Positions 1 to 8,605 of a stretch of 64,000 nt of DNA are shown one piece after another. The number at the start of each line of letters is the position of its first letter. The stretch's first letter is position 1. Source of the DNA: an uncultured Flavobacteriaceae bacterium (lineage in GTDB: Bacteria > Bacteroidota > Bacteroidia > Flavobacteriales > Flavobacteriaceae); contig CANLRK010000001.1 of the NCBI GenBank assembly GCA_947493535.1, forward strand, positions 124,001 to 188,000, in the 5' to 3' direction. The position numbers and the translations under genes were made by a program. Under the pieces are notes generated by a model. It searched no databases. It worked only from the letters and a program-made list of their open reading frames with translations, and was not told where the DNA came from.

Positions 1-665
1 AACACAACTTCATGTTTATTGTACTTTATATGCCGTAAGGCCTCAAAAAGCTCTTCCTTATTAGCACTATATTGAAACATATCAGTAAAAAAGAAAACTA
101 CTGATCTTTTATGCAGCTTTTCTGCTATTTGATGAATAATTTTCACTGTATTAGTATCTTCTTGTTTTGGTTTAGAATATACTATTGATTCTAATTGATT
201 ATATATTAAATTAAAATGACGCTCACTTCCTTTTTCATTGGTATAAAAATCATACGTAGCACCATAAATACTTAAACCAACGGCATCGCGCTGCTTTTTA
301 AGTAATTGCATTAACACAGCACTGGCTAATACAGAAAACCCAATTTTATTCAAATTAGAAACATGAAAGTTTTTAACCATTGGATAATGCATTGACGCTG
401 AATTATCAAGAATTAAATGACATCGCATATTAGTTTCTTCTTCATAACGCTTCGTAAATAACTTGTCTGTTCGAGCAAATAATTTCCAGTCTATGTGCCT
501 GGTACTATCTCCAGGATTATAAACTTTATGCTCTGCAAACTCTGAAGAAAATCCATGGAATGGACTTTTATGAATTCCAGTAATTGTACCTTCTACAATT
601 TGTGAAGCTAACAGTTGTAAATTAAAATAAACTTTAGATTGGTACAATTCTCTTTTTATAGCCAT
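1..665 (-). CDS. DUF58 domain protein (vWA-like), 3' part cut off by the window
   Basis: The reading frame opens at the ATG on 663-665 and runs off the window start, giving about 221 residues without the C-terminus. The N-terminal half carries the DUF58 signature region 'PGDSTRHIDWKLFART', followed by a von Willebrand A-like stretch with 'LDNSASM', a DxSxS metal-site-like motif. DUF58 proteins are usually encoded with a MoxR-type AAA ATPase and vWA/BatA proteins in Bacteroidota stress or aerotolerance loci; those partners would lie outside this window to the left, so that context is an inference. No signal peptide is visible and a cytoplasmic location is likely. The family assignment is good, but the biological role is not known from the sequence. 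Confidence 0.85.
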   Translation of the reverse strand, partial: MAIKRELYQSKVYFNLQLLASQIVEGTITGIHKSPFHGFSSEFAEHKVYNPGDSTRHIDWKLFARTDKLFTKRYEEETNMRCHLILDNSASMHYPMVKNFHVSNLNKIGFSVLASAVLMQLLKKQRDAVGLSIYGATYDFYTNEKGSERHFNLIYNQLESIVYSKPKQEDTNTVKIIHQIAEKLHKRSVVFFFTDMFQYSANKEELFEALRHIKYNKHEVV

Positions 666-711
666 ACTATATCTTGCTTCATTTTTAAATAAACAGCATT
701 TGCTCTAAAAT

Positions 712-744
712 AAAAAAGGTTTGACGAGTAGCCAAACCTTTTTT
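712..744 (-). terminator. Intrinsic terminator of trxA
   Basis: A 12-bp perfect stem (712-723 with 733-744, core GGTTTG/CAAACC) has a 9-base loop and A/T flanks on both sides. It lies just past the trxA stop codon and in front of the DUF58 start, so it separates the two minus-strand units. Confidence 0.85.
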
Positions 745-764
745 ATTTTTATGTATGCATTTAA

Positions 765-1082
765 CTATAATGCTGCATCAATTGCATCTGTATAAACTTT
801 TTTAGGAGATACTCCAACTTGTCTACTAATCATTTCTCCTTTATGAAATAATAATACTGTTGGTATATTACGCACTCCGTATTTAGCAGCAAATTCTTGG
901 TTTGCATCTACATCTACTTTTCCTACTACTGCTTTCCCTTCATATTCATCACTTACTTCATCAATAACTGGTCCTACCATTCTACATGGTCCGCACCAAG
1001 CAGCCCAAAAGTCAACTAATACTGGTTTATCAGAGTTTAATACTACTTCTTCAAATGTCGCGTCTGTTATTTCTAATGCCAT
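765..1082 (-). CDS. trxA: Thioredoxin
   Basis: A single thioredoxin-fold protein of 105 residues, the standard length for TrxA. The redox motif WCGPC has its two cysteines at residues 30 and 33, and the cis-proline (RNIPT, Pro74) that faces the active site is present. It is a cytoplasmic general disulfide reductant that serves, among others, ribonucleotide reductase, whose genes are at the far end of this window. It is monocistronic: a TAnnTTTG-type -7 element lies upstream and a strong terminator follows. Nothing is unusual. A paralogous thioredoxin is possible in this genome, so the gene symbol reflects family and length. Confidence 0.95.
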   Translation of the reverse strand: MALEITDATFEEVVLNSDKPVLVDFWAAWCGPCRMVGPVIDEVSDEYEGKAVVGKVDVDANQEFAAKYGVRNIPTVLLFHKGEMISRQVGVSPKKVYTDAIDAAL

Positions 1083-1115
1083 TTTATTTTGTTTTTAATT
1101 GTTTAATCTATTTCA

Positions 1116-1123
1116 CAAATGTA
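1116..1123 (-). promoter_or_regulatory. -7 element of the trxA promoter
   Basis: TACATTTG on the minus strand matches the Bacteroidota TAnnTTTG consensus and lies 33 bases before the trxA ATG. The -33 element is uncertain: a TTG lies 23 bases further upstream, at the edge of the usual spacing. Confidence 0.55.
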
Positions 1124-1204
1124 GTCAAATAATTTACCAAACCTTACAATGTCATGTATCGTATTTATTTATAGTCAAATCAATTTTATTAATACTCGCA
1201 AGCT

Positions 1205-4200
1205 TTAATTTAATTTATAAGCTATTTGTTGCTTTTCTAAGCTATTTAAAAATTCATTCGTAATAGCTACTTTTTCTGTTCGACTTACCAGTTTAACTTT
1301 CAATTTATCCTTTAATTCATACACTACAAAGCTCAACTGCTTTTCTCCATAATGCGTTGCAACAATGTCTTTCAATCCAATAATTTTTTCTGGTGTAAGC
1401 TCGTTAATTTTTAATTGAATTGTAAGTTTTTTTGATTGTTTTTCCATCACATCCTGTAACAATTCAAAACTATTAAACTGAAGGCGCGGCTCACCTCTTT
1501 TACCTGTTTCTTTATTTATCCAACCTTGTTTCACAAATATTTTTACGTAAACAAAATTATTAACAATCAGGAAGTGCCTGTGCTTCAAATATTCTTCCCC
1601 AAAAATTCTAAACTCATAGGATTCATTATAATCTTCAATAGTAAAAGCCGCCCAGCCTTTACCGTTTTTTGAAGTTCTATGCTCTACTCCTGTAACAATT
1701 CCTGCAAAACAAACTTCTCTATTTATTAAAGGCTCAAGATCTTTAATTCCTGACAAGTCCGTATTACAAAAGTATTTTATTTCATGTTTAAAATCATCTA
1801 ATGGGTGACCAGAAATAAATACTCCTACGACATCTCGTTCTTGTGAAAGTTTTTGCATTGTACCCCAATCCTCACAAGGAGGTATTGTTGGCTCTGGTAT
1901 TTGAACTTCTGATGCTTCGCCAAACAAACTTACTTGAGATGAATTTTTACTTTCTTGATGTTTAGAGGCATACTTTAAAACCTTTTCAATAAACATTTGT
2001 CCATCTCCAGCATCATATAGATATTGTGCGCGATGTGTATCAGAAAACGTATCAAAACCACCCGCTAATGCTAAGTTTTCGAAAGCCTTTTTATTTGCTG
2101 CACGTAAATCGATACGTTTAGCTAAATCAAAAATAGATTTATATTTTCCATCCTTTTCTCTATTGGCAACAATTGTTGCTACAGCTCCGCTTCCTACTCC
2201 TTTTACAGCCCCCATCCCAAAACGAACTGCATTGGCATCATTTACTGTAAACTTATAATATGATTCATTTACACAAGGCCCTAATACTTCTAAGCCCATT
2301 CGTTTACATTCATCCATAAAAAATGTAACCTGCTTAATATCATTCATATTATTAGATAGTACAGCCGCCATATATTCTGCAGGATAATGAGCTTTTAAAT
2401 AAGCCGTTTGGTAAGCTATCCATGCATAACAAGTTGAATGCGATTTGTTAAAAGCATACGATGCAAACGCCTCCCAGTCGGTCCAAATTTTTTCTAAAAC
2501 TGTTTCATCATGTCCTTTCGCAGCTGCTTGTTTAATAAACTTTGGTTTCATTTTAGCCAATACCGCAATTTGCTTTTTCCCCATTGCCTTACGCAATACA
2601 TCGGCTTCACCTTTAGTAAAATCGGCTAATTTTTGCGACAACAACATAACCTGCTCTTGATATACGGTAATCCCATATGTTTCCTCAAGATACTCTTTGC
2701 TTGCGTCAAGGTCATATACTATTTCTTCAACCCCATGTTTCCTATTAATAAAACTCGGAATATATTCTATCGGTCCCGGACGATACAACGCATTCATAGC
2801 TATTAAATCTGCAAAAACAGTAGGTTTTAACTCCTTCATATATTTTTGCATACCAGGCGATTCATATTGAAATATACCTACGGTTTCTCCTCGCTGAAAG
2901 AGTTCATATGTTTTTTCATCTTCCAAATCAAAACTCTCTGGATCTAGTTCAATACCATGTTTTTGTTTAACAAGCTTGACAGTATCTTTAATTAAGGTAA
3001 GTGTTTTTAACCCTAAAAAATCCATTTTTAACAGACCTGCACTTTCAACAACTGAATTGTCAAATTGTGTACAGTACATTTCGGAATCTTTAGCTAAGGC
3101 AACAGGCACGAACTTGGTAATATCATCTGGTGTAATAATAACTCCACAAGCATGTATACCCGTGTTACGAACAGAACCCTCTAATATTCGTGCTTGGTTA
3201 ATAGTTTGCGCTTCTAAATCTTCTCCTTCTGAAATATTGAGTAATTGATTGATACTTTCCACTTCTTCTGAACGGAATTTATCACGCAGTTCTTTTTCTG
3301 ATTTCCCGAATATTTTAGCAAGCTTGGTGTTAGGTATTAGCTTGGCTATTTTATCCGCTTCAAACAATGGTAAATCAAGCACTCTAGCGGTATCTCGTAT
3401 AGAAGATTTAGCAGCCATAGTACCGTAAGTAATTATTTGAGCTACCTGGTTTGCTCCATATTTATCAATTACATACTGCATTACGCGCCCACGTCCCTCA
3501 TCATCAAAATCAATATCAATATCTGGCATACTTACACGTTCTGGATTTAAAAAACGCTCAAAAAGTAAATCGTATTTAATAGGATCTAAATTAGTAATCC
3601 ATAAACAGTAGGCTACTGCCGAACCCGCTGCCGAACCCCTTCCTGGCCCTACGGACACATCCATATTTCTAGCTTCTCTAATAAAGTCTTCTACAATTAA
3701 GAAATACCCTGGATATCCTGTTTTTTCAATAACTTCAAGTTCAAAATCGAGTCGTTCTTTTATTTCAGGGGTAATTTCTCCATATCGTTTTTTTGCTCCT
3801 TCGTAAGTTAAATGTTTTAAATAGGCGTTTTCACCACGCTTACCTCCATCAACCTCATCTTCTTCAAACTGAAATTGTTCCGGAATTCCAAAAGCTGGCA
3901 ATAATACATCTCTAGCTAGTGTAAAGCTTTCTATTTTAGCTACTATTTCTTGAACATTTGTAATTGCTTCAGGCACATCTTTAAAGAGCTCTTTCATTTC
4001 ATCTTGACTCTTAAAGTAGTACTCTTGATTAGGCAACCCATAACGATATCCTCTTCCTCTTCCTATTGGAGTGGCTTGCTTTTCACCATCTTTTACACAA
4101 AGTAGAATGTCGTGTGCATTCGCATCTTCTTGATTTGCGTAATATGTATTATTGGTAGCAACAACTTTTATGTTATGCGTATCAGCAAATTTTAATAATA

Positions 4201-5587
4201 CTTGATTTACCCTATTTTCATCTTCTTGATTGTGGCGCATTAATTCGATGTACAAATCATCTCCAAACTCTTCTTTCCACCACAATAATGCTTCTTCAGC
4301 TTGGTTTTCCCCTATATTTAATATTTTACTCGGAACTTCTCCATATAAGTTTCCGGTAAGTACTATTATGTCTTGTTTATATTTTTTTACAATTTCTTTG
4401 TCAATTCTAGGCACATAATATTTACCATGCGTATGCCCTATAGAAGACATTTTTGCAAGGTTATGATATCCGTTTTTATTCTTTGCTAAAAAAACCACTT
4501 GATACCCATTATCTTTTCTGGATTTATCTAAATGGTTTTCACACACAAATAACTCACACCCAACAATACCTTTTAATAGTTTTTCATTAAACTCTTCCCC
4601 TTTCGCTTCTGCTTCTTTTCTTCTAGTCTCAACTCCTTTGTTATGATTTTGAACCGCACTAACAAAATGGAATGCCCCCATCATATTAGCATGATCTGTC
4701 ATAGCCACAGCCTCCATTTTATTTTTCACAGCCACTTGCACTAACCCATTAACAGGAATGGTAGACTGCAATACAGAATACTGTGAATGATTATGAAGGT
4801 GAGAAAAAGGAGCATCTTTTAAAACACTTAAATTTTCTTTAATTTCTTCAGTTGAAACCTCAGTTTGCGTCTGTTTAGCAATACGCTTACTTATTTTTTC
4901 AGACTCTTTTTTAAGGTTGGTGTGTTGTAAGCCTACTACTTGTATTTGAGTTGGATTATGTGCGTCAAAACGCTCAAAATACCCAACATCTACAGCTAGT
5001 TCTTCTGTAGTGTAATTTCGTTTTCTTATTAGTTCAAAAAAGCAACGTGTAGTTGCCTCAACATCTGCTGTGGCGTTATGAGCTTCACTAAATGCTGCGC
5101 CAAATAAATACTCATGTAACTCAGTAAGTGTAGGTAATTTAAACTTACCCCCTCTACCTCCTGGAATAGCACATAATGTTGCTGTTTTTTCTGTACATGT
5201 ATCAAGTACTGGAAGTTCTTGTAAGTTATTTTGAATACCTAATCTATGAAATTCTGCACCTACTATATTAACATCAAACCCTACATTTTGACCTACAATA
5301 AACTTTGATTTTGATAATGCTATGTTAAACTTCGCTAACATCTCTTCCAAGTCAACACCTTGCTCATTGGCCAAATCAGTAGATATACCGTGAATTTTTT
5401 CAGCATCATAAGGTATTGTAAACCCATCGGCTTTCACCAAATAATCTTGATGTTCAATGCAATTTCCTAATTCGTCATGCAATTGCCATGCAATCTGGAT
5501 ACATCTTGGCCAGTTATCCGTATCGGTAATTGGGGCATCCCATCGTTTAGGAAGTCCTGTAGTTTCTGTGTCAAAAATTAAATACAT
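1205..5587 (-). CDS. dnaE: DNA polymerase III alpha subunit with fused N-terminal proofreading exonuclease
   Basis: Replicative polymerase of 1460 residues, about 300 longer than the E. coli alpha subunit. Residues 1-195 form a DnaQ-like exonuclease with a complete DEDDh set: Asp6 and Glu8 (FDTETTG), Asp105, His170 and Asp175. A PHP domain follows from about residue 260 (HLHNHSQYS, then TDHANMMG). The palm carries the metal-binding aspartates in PDIDIDFDD near residues 688-696. A sliding-clamp binding motif QVSLF is at 1218-1222, and an OB-fold segment lies near 1290-1380. Exonuclease-polymerase fusion in one chain is known in Bacteroidota DnaE and contrasts with the separate DnaQ subunit of Proteobacteria. 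The start is secure because the exonuclease motif begins at residue 2. The promoter is almost on top of the start codon (see 5592-5620). Confidence 0.96.
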   Translation of the reverse strand: MYLIFDTETTGLPKRWDAPITDTDNWPRCIQIAWQLHDELGNCIEHQDYLVKADGFTIPYDAEKIHGISTDLANEQGVDLEEMLAKFNIALSKSKFIVGQNVGFDVNIVGAEFHRLGIQNNLQELPVLDTCTEKTATLCAIPGGRGGKFKLPTLTELHEYLFGAAFSEAHNATADVEATTRCFFELIRKRNYTTEELAVDVGYFERFDAHNPTQIQVVGLQHTNLKKESEKISKRIAKQTQTEVSTEEIKENLSVLKDAPFSHLHNHSQYSVLQSTIPVNGLVQVAVKNKMEAVAMTDHANMMGAFHFVSAVQNHNKGVETRRKEAEAKGEEFNEKLLKGIVGCELFVCENHLDKSRKDNGYQVVFLAKNKNGYHNLAKMSSIGHTHGKYYVPRIDKEIVKKYKQDIIVLTGNLYGEVPSKILNIGENQAEEALLWWKEEFGDDLYIELMRHNQEDENRVNQVLLKFADTHNIKVVATNNTYYANQEDANAHDILLCVKDGEKQATPIGRGRGYRYGLPNQEYYFKSQDEMKELFKDVPEAITNVQEIVAKIESFTLARDVLLPAFGIPEQFQFEEDEVDGGKRGENAYLKHLTYEGAKKRYGEITPEIKERLDFELEVIEKTGYPGYFLIVEDFIREARNMDVSVGPGRGSAAGSAVAYCLWITNLDPIKYDLLFERFLNPERVSMPDIDIDFDDEGRGRVMQYVIDKYGANQVAQIITYGTMAAKSSIRDTARVLDLPLFEADKIAKLIPNTKLAKIFGKSEKELRDKFRSEEVESINQLLNISEGEDLEAQTINQARILEGSVRNTGIHACGVIITPDDITKFVPVALAKDSEMYCTQFDNSVVESAGLLKMDFLGLKTLTLIKDTVKLVKQKHGIELDPESFDLEDEKTYELFQRGETVGIFQYESPGMQKYMKELKPTVFADLIAMNALYRPGPIEYIPSFINRKHGVEEIVYDLDASKEYLEETYGITVYQEQVMLLSQKLADFTKGEADVLRKAMGKKQIAVLAKMKPKFIKQAAAKGHDETVLEKIWTDWEAFASYAFNKSHSTCYAWIAYQTAYLKAHYPAEYMAAVLSNNMNDIKQVTFFMDECKRMGLEVLGPCVNESYYKFTVNDANAVRFGMGAVKGVGSGAVATIVANREKDGKYKSIFDLAKRIDLRAANKKAFENLALAGGFDTFSDTHRAQYLYDAGDGQMFIEKVLKYASKHQESKNSSQVSLFGEASEVQIPEPTIPPCEDWGTMQKLSQERDVVGVFISGHPLDDFKHEIKYFCNTDLSGIKDLEPLINREVCFAGIVTGVEHRTSKNGKGWAAFTIEDYNESYEFRIFGEEYLKHRHFLIVNNFVYVKIFVKQGWINKETGKRGEPRLQFNSFELLQDVMEKQSKKLTIQLKINELTPEKIIGLKDIVATHYGEKQLSFVVYELKDKLKVKLVSRTEKVAITNEFLNSLEKQQIAYKLN

Positions 5588-5591
5588 GCTC

Positions 5592-5620
5592 CAAATTTAA
5601 GGATAAAAACAATGTTTCAA
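5592..5620 (-). promoter_or_regulatory. dnaE promoter, positioned for a leaderless mRNA
   Basis: On the minus strand, TTG (5618-5620) is followed by 18 bases and TAAATTTG (5592-5599), a full match to the Bacteroidota -33/-7 pattern. Only four bases (GAGC) separate the -7 element from the dnaE ATG, so transcription should begin at or next to the start codon. Confidence 0.7.
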
Positions 5621-5656
5621 CATATAGTTTCTATGAAGTTTTAAACACCTATAACT

Positions 5657-6265
5657 TTAAGGTATTATTGTCCTAAAAGTTAAGTTAATCCTTACTGATT
5701 TTTTATATTTTGTTGGCGGCAGCCTATGCAACCAATGCGTTTGAGTTGTCCCTTTCATCATCAATAAGCTTCCATGAGGTAACACCAATGACACTTTTGC
5801 TTTTGTGGTTTTATGTTTAAATGCAAACAGACGTTCTGCACCAAAACTTAATGATGCAATGGCTCCGTGTTTTTTAAGTTTTTTTTCCGCATCACTATGC
5901 CAAGCCATGCTTTCTTGTTCATTGTGATATAAATTCAATAAACAGGAATTATATTTTTCTCCTGTTAATTTTTCTACTATAGCTTTTAACTCTTGTAATT
6001 CTTGTGTCCAAAACAATGCTTTTTTAGTAGTATTCGAATAGGTGTATTCATACGGAGCCTGAGCATACCAAGCCACTTTTCGTTTAGTAACTATGTGCTT
6101 ACCAAAAATAATAGCCTCATCATTGCGCCACTCTATAGTATTTAGTAATTGCTTTAAGAAAAAGTCGGCTTGCTGATTTTTAATTACTTGACCATAATAA
6201 TACACCTCACCATCATACGGCAATAAATTGTTTCCTTCCCCTAGCTTATTAGAAAATAAGTCCAT
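5657..6265 (-). CDS. AlkB-like Fe(II)/2-oxoglutarate-dependent dioxygenase
   Basis: A 202-residue protein of the AlkB family, which repairs N-alkylated bases by oxidative demethylation in the cytoplasm. The iron ligands are visible: HxD at residues 123-125 (WHSD) and the distal His180 (HWLHRLP). The 2-oxoglutarate-binding RxNxTFR is at 192-198. Its length fits the short AlkBH2/3-like bacterial type. I start it at the ATG on 6263-6265; a frame two codons longer would begin with TTG and adds nothing conserved. It lies between dnaE and rpsP, and no damage-response operator is evident upstream. DNA versus RNA substrate cannot be told from the sequence. Confidence 0.9.
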   Translation of the reverse strand: MDLFSNKLGEGNNLLPYDGEVYYYGQVIKNQQADFFLKQLLNTIEWRNDEAIIFGKHIVTKRKVAWYAQAPYEYTYSNTTKKALFWTQELQELKAIVEKLTGEKYNSCLLNLYHNEQESMAWHSDAEKKLKKHGAIASLSFGAERLFAFKHKTTKAKVSLVLPHGSLLMMKGTTQTHWLHRLPPTKYKKSVRINLTFRTIIP

Positions 6266-6316
6266 ACACAATAATTATTTTTAACAACATTACTAAAATA
6301 AAAAACCAACTATCAG

Positions 6317-6347
6317 TTTGATAAATAATTTATCCGTTGTATATTTG
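6317..6347 (+). promoter_or_regulatory. rpsP-rimM promoter
   Basis: TTTG (6317-6320), 19 bases, then TATATTTG (6340-6347): a perfect Bacteroidota -33/-7 pair. The -7 element runs into GCAAAC, as in several other promoters of this window. Confidence 0.8.
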
Positions 6348-6368
6348 CAAACTTAAAAATTAATAACC

Positions 6369-6383
6369 GAGGTCGAGCACCTC
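6369..6383 (+). promoter_or_regulatory. Hairpin in the rpsP mRNA leader
   Basis: GAGGT and ACCTC form a 5-bp stem closing a CGAGC loop in the roughly 45-base leader between promoter and ATG. Bioinformatic surveys have proposed an S16 leader motif in Flavobacteria; whether this hairpin belongs to it is an inference. Confidence 0.5.
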
Positions 6384-6397
6384 AAAATTAACACATT

Positions 6398-6862
6398 ATG
6401 CCAGTTAAAATTAGATTACAAAGACATGGTAAAAAAGGGAAGCCTTTTTACTGGGTTGTTGCTGCTGACTCAAGAGCAAAAAGAGACGGTAAATTTTTAG
6501 AAAAATTAGGTACTTACAATCCTAATGTAAACCCTGCAGAAATCAACTTAAATGTTGACAGTTCTGTTAAGTGGTTAAACAATGGTGCACAACCTACTGA
6601 TACTGCAAGAGCTATCCTTTCTTATAAAGGAGTTATGCTTAAAAAACACTTATTAGGTGGTGTTGCAAAAGGAGCTTTAACAGAAGAACAAGCACAAGCT
6701 AAATTTGAAGCATGGGTTGCAGATAAAGAAGCTAAAGTACTAGGTAAAAAAGAAGGTTTAGCAAAAGCTAAGTCTGATGCTGCCGCTGCTACATTAGCTG
6801 CAGAAAAAGCTGTAAACGAAGCTAGAATTGCTGCTGCAGCTCCAGCTCAAGAAGAAGAGTAG
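6398..6862 (+). CDS. rpsP: 30S ribosomal protein S16
   Basis: The first about 90 residues are a standard S16 (start MPVKIRLQRHGKKGKPFYWV; FLEKLGTYNPN). The remaining about 60 residues are a Lys/Ala/Glu-rich tail ending in QEEE, which makes the protein 154 residues against 80-90 in most bacteria. Similar tails occur in Bacteroidota S16 and probably lie on the ribosome surface. It is the first gene of a two-gene unit; rimM begins four bases after its stop, which fits RimM's role in maturing the 30S head near S16-S19. Confidence 0.97.
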   Translation: MPVKIRLQRHGKKGKPFYWVVAADSRAKRDGKFLEKLGTYNPNVNPAEINLNVDSSVKWLNNGAQPTDTARAILSYKGVMLKKHLLGGVAKGALTEEQAQAKFEAWVADKEAKVLGKKEGLAKAKSDAAAATLAAEKAVNEARIAAAAPAQEEE

Positions 6863-6865
6863 TTT

Positions 6866-7393
6866 ATGCAACTTAAAGATTGTTTCTATTTAGGAAAAAT
6901 CATTAAGAAGTATAGCTTTAAAGGGGAAGTACTTGTTAAATTAGATACAGACGACCCCGAAATGTTTAAAAATTTGGAATCAGTTTTTATTTCATTACGA
7001 AATAATCTGATTCCTTTTTTTGTGGAAAGCTGTAAGCTTCATAAGTCACAATTACTGCGTATTAAATTTGAAGAAGTAGACACTGAAGAAGATGCCGATG
7101 CTCTACTAAAAGCAGAATTATATTTGCCTCTATCGATTTTACCTGAACTTAGCGGAAATAAATTCTATTTTCATGAAATAATAGGCTTTACCATTATTGA
7201 TGAAAATTTTGGTGAAGTTGGTATTATAGAAAGTGTTAACACGTCTGGGGCTCAAGAATTGTTTGTAATTGATCGTGAAGGTATTGAAATATTAATACCC
7301 GTTAACGATGAATTTATAAAAAACGTTGACAGAGCTCAACAACAAATAATAGTACATACCCCAGAAGGTTTAATCGACCTATATTTAGAATAA
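6866..7393 (+). CDS. rimM: 16S rRNA processing protein RimM
   Basis: A 175-residue 30S assembly factor. The N-terminal RimM barrel (GKIIKKYSFKGEVLVKLDTD) is followed by a PRC-barrel segment (FYFHEIIGFTIID, then IPVNDEFI). It acts in the cytoplasm on pre-30S particles and binds S19. It is co-transcribed with rpsP, three bases apart. In many bacteria trmD and rplS follow; here they are absent and a tRNA gene begins two bases after the stop codon, so the tRNA may be processed from the same transcript. Confidence 0.95.
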   Translation: MQLKDCFYLGKIIKKYSFKGEVLVKLDTDDPEMFKNLESVFISLRNNLIPFFVESCKLHKSQLLRIKFEEVDTEEDADALLKAELYLPLSILPELSGNKFYFHEIIGFTIIDENFGEVGIIESVNTSGAQELFVIDREGIEILIPVNDEFIKNVDRAQQQIIVHTPEGLIDLYLE

Positions 7394-7395
7394 CT

Positions 7396-7483
7396 AGAGA
7401 GGTGGCCGAGTGGTCGAAGGCGCACGCCTGGAAAGTGTGTATACGTCAAAAGCGTATCGAGGGTTCGAATCCCTTCCTCTCTG
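7396..7483 (+). tRNA. tRNA-Ser (anticodon GGA)
   Basis: An 88-base class II tRNA. The acceptor stem pairs 7396-7402 with 7476-7482 (7 bp), the discriminator base is G7483, and CCA is not encoded. The anticodon stem is 7423-7427 with 7435-7439, with loop CTGGAAA and anticodon GGA at 7430-7432. A long variable arm precedes the T arm GGGTTCGAATCCC. The gene reads UCC/UCU serine codons. It sits directly after rimM and before a strong terminator. Confidence 0.97.
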
Positions 7484-7488
7484 CTAAA

Positions 7489-7523
7489 AAACAAAACCTC
7501 ACTAGCTTATTGAGGTTTTGTTT
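7489..7523 (+). terminator. Terminator after tRNA-Ser
   Basis: A 13-bp perfect stem (7489-7501 with 7511-7523, core ACCTCA/TGAGGT) ends in GTTT. It closes the rpsP-rimM-tRNA unit. Confidence 0.85.
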
Positions 7524-7603
7524 CAATAAGCAATTTTACTTAAATAAGTTTTATTTTACTGCACCTATTCACTACTTTAGATAAAATTTTTTAAACTAAA
7601 AAA

Positions 7604-8605
7604 ATGAACATTTTAATTGTTGAAAAATGTGTTATCCCAATAAAATTATACGGAGGAACAGAAAGGGTTATATGGGCTTTAGGTAAAGAGCTTGCTAAAC
7701 TAGGACATAATGTAACTTATTTAGTAAATGAAGGGTCTTCTTCAAATTTTGCTTCAATAATTAACATTAACAACAACGAATCGATCATTAAACAAATCCC
7801 TAATGATATAGATGTAGTTCATTTTAATTTTTTTCCTAAAAATATTGATCAATTAAACATCCCGTATATAATTACAGTACATGGTAATGTGGAGGACCCT
7901 AACGCGCTACTTGATAAAAACTGTGTATTTGTGTCTAAAAATCATGCGGAAAGACACAGTTCAGATTCTTATGTATACAATGGACTTGACTGGAGTGAAT
8001 ATTCTACCCCTAATTTAAATACAAATAAAAATTACTTCCACTTTTTAGGAAAAGCTTCATGGGGTGTTAAAAATTTAAAAGGAGCTATTGATGTAATTAA
8101 AGCTACGAAATCTGAGCGTCTTGCTGTTTTAGGAGGAAAACGATTTAGTGAACGAGTAATTAAAATGGGGCCAAGTCATGCACTATCTACTAGAATTAAC
8201 TTTAAAGGAATGGTTGGTGGAAAAACCAAAGAGCAACTTTTAAATCATTCTAAAGGCTTGTTATTTCCTGTTGTTTGGCACGAGCCTTTTGGCTTAGCCA
8301 TTATCGAAAGTCTTTTCTATGGCTGTCCTATATTTGGAACGCCTTATGGATCGCTTAAAGAATTAGTAACTGATGATGTGGGTTTTTTAAGTACTAAGAA
8401 AAATGAGTTAGCTATGGCTCTTGAAAACTCAAGCAAATATTCTGTAATAAAATGCCATGAATACGCCCTAGATATATTTAACAGTAAAAATATGGCTTTA
8501 GCATATGTTAAAAAATATGAACAGGTTATAAACGGAACCCCACTAAACAACTCTTTGCCTAGATTAAAAAATATTCAGAAAGAAAAATATTTACCCTTTT
8601 CTTAA
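7604..8605 (+). CDS. Glycosyltransferase, GT4 family
   Basis: A 333-residue GT-B fold enzyme. The N-terminal domain has the glycine-rich acceptor-side loop IKLYGGTERVIWALGKEL (residues about 13-30). The C-terminal domain has the nucleotide-sugar signature HEPFGLAIIESLFYG, i.e. the E-x7-E motif of GT4 enzymes. It has no membrane segment and is cytoplasmic. The donor and acceptor sugars cannot be read from the sequence. It stands alone: no other surface-polysaccharide genes flank it, and its stop codon overlaps that of the convergent gene at 8602. No clear TAnnTTTG promoter was seen in the 120 bases upstream, so weak transcription past the tRNA terminator is possible. Confidence 0.85.
   Translation: MNILIVEKCVIPIKLYGGTERVIWALGKELAKLGHNVTYLVNEGSSSNFASIININNNESIIKQIPNDIDVVHFNFFPKNIDQLNIPYIITVHGNVEDPNALLDKNCVFVSKNHAERHSSDSYVYNGLDWSEYSTPNLNTNKNYFHFLGKASWGVKNLKGAIDVIKATKSERLAVLGGKRFSERVIKMGPSHALSTRINFKGMVGGKTKEQLLNHSKGLLFPVVWHEPFGLAIIESLFYGCPIFGTPYGSLKELVTDDVGFLSTKKNELAMALENSSKYSVIKCHEYALDIFNSKNMALAYVKKYEQVINGTPLNNSLPRLKNIQKEKYLPFS

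Noticed and set aside
7402-7584. A 60-codon open frame across the tRNA-Ser
   Set aside because: It overlaps a complete tRNA gene and its terminator; the protein (MAEWSKAHAWKV...) is the well-known false translation of tRNA-Ser genes.
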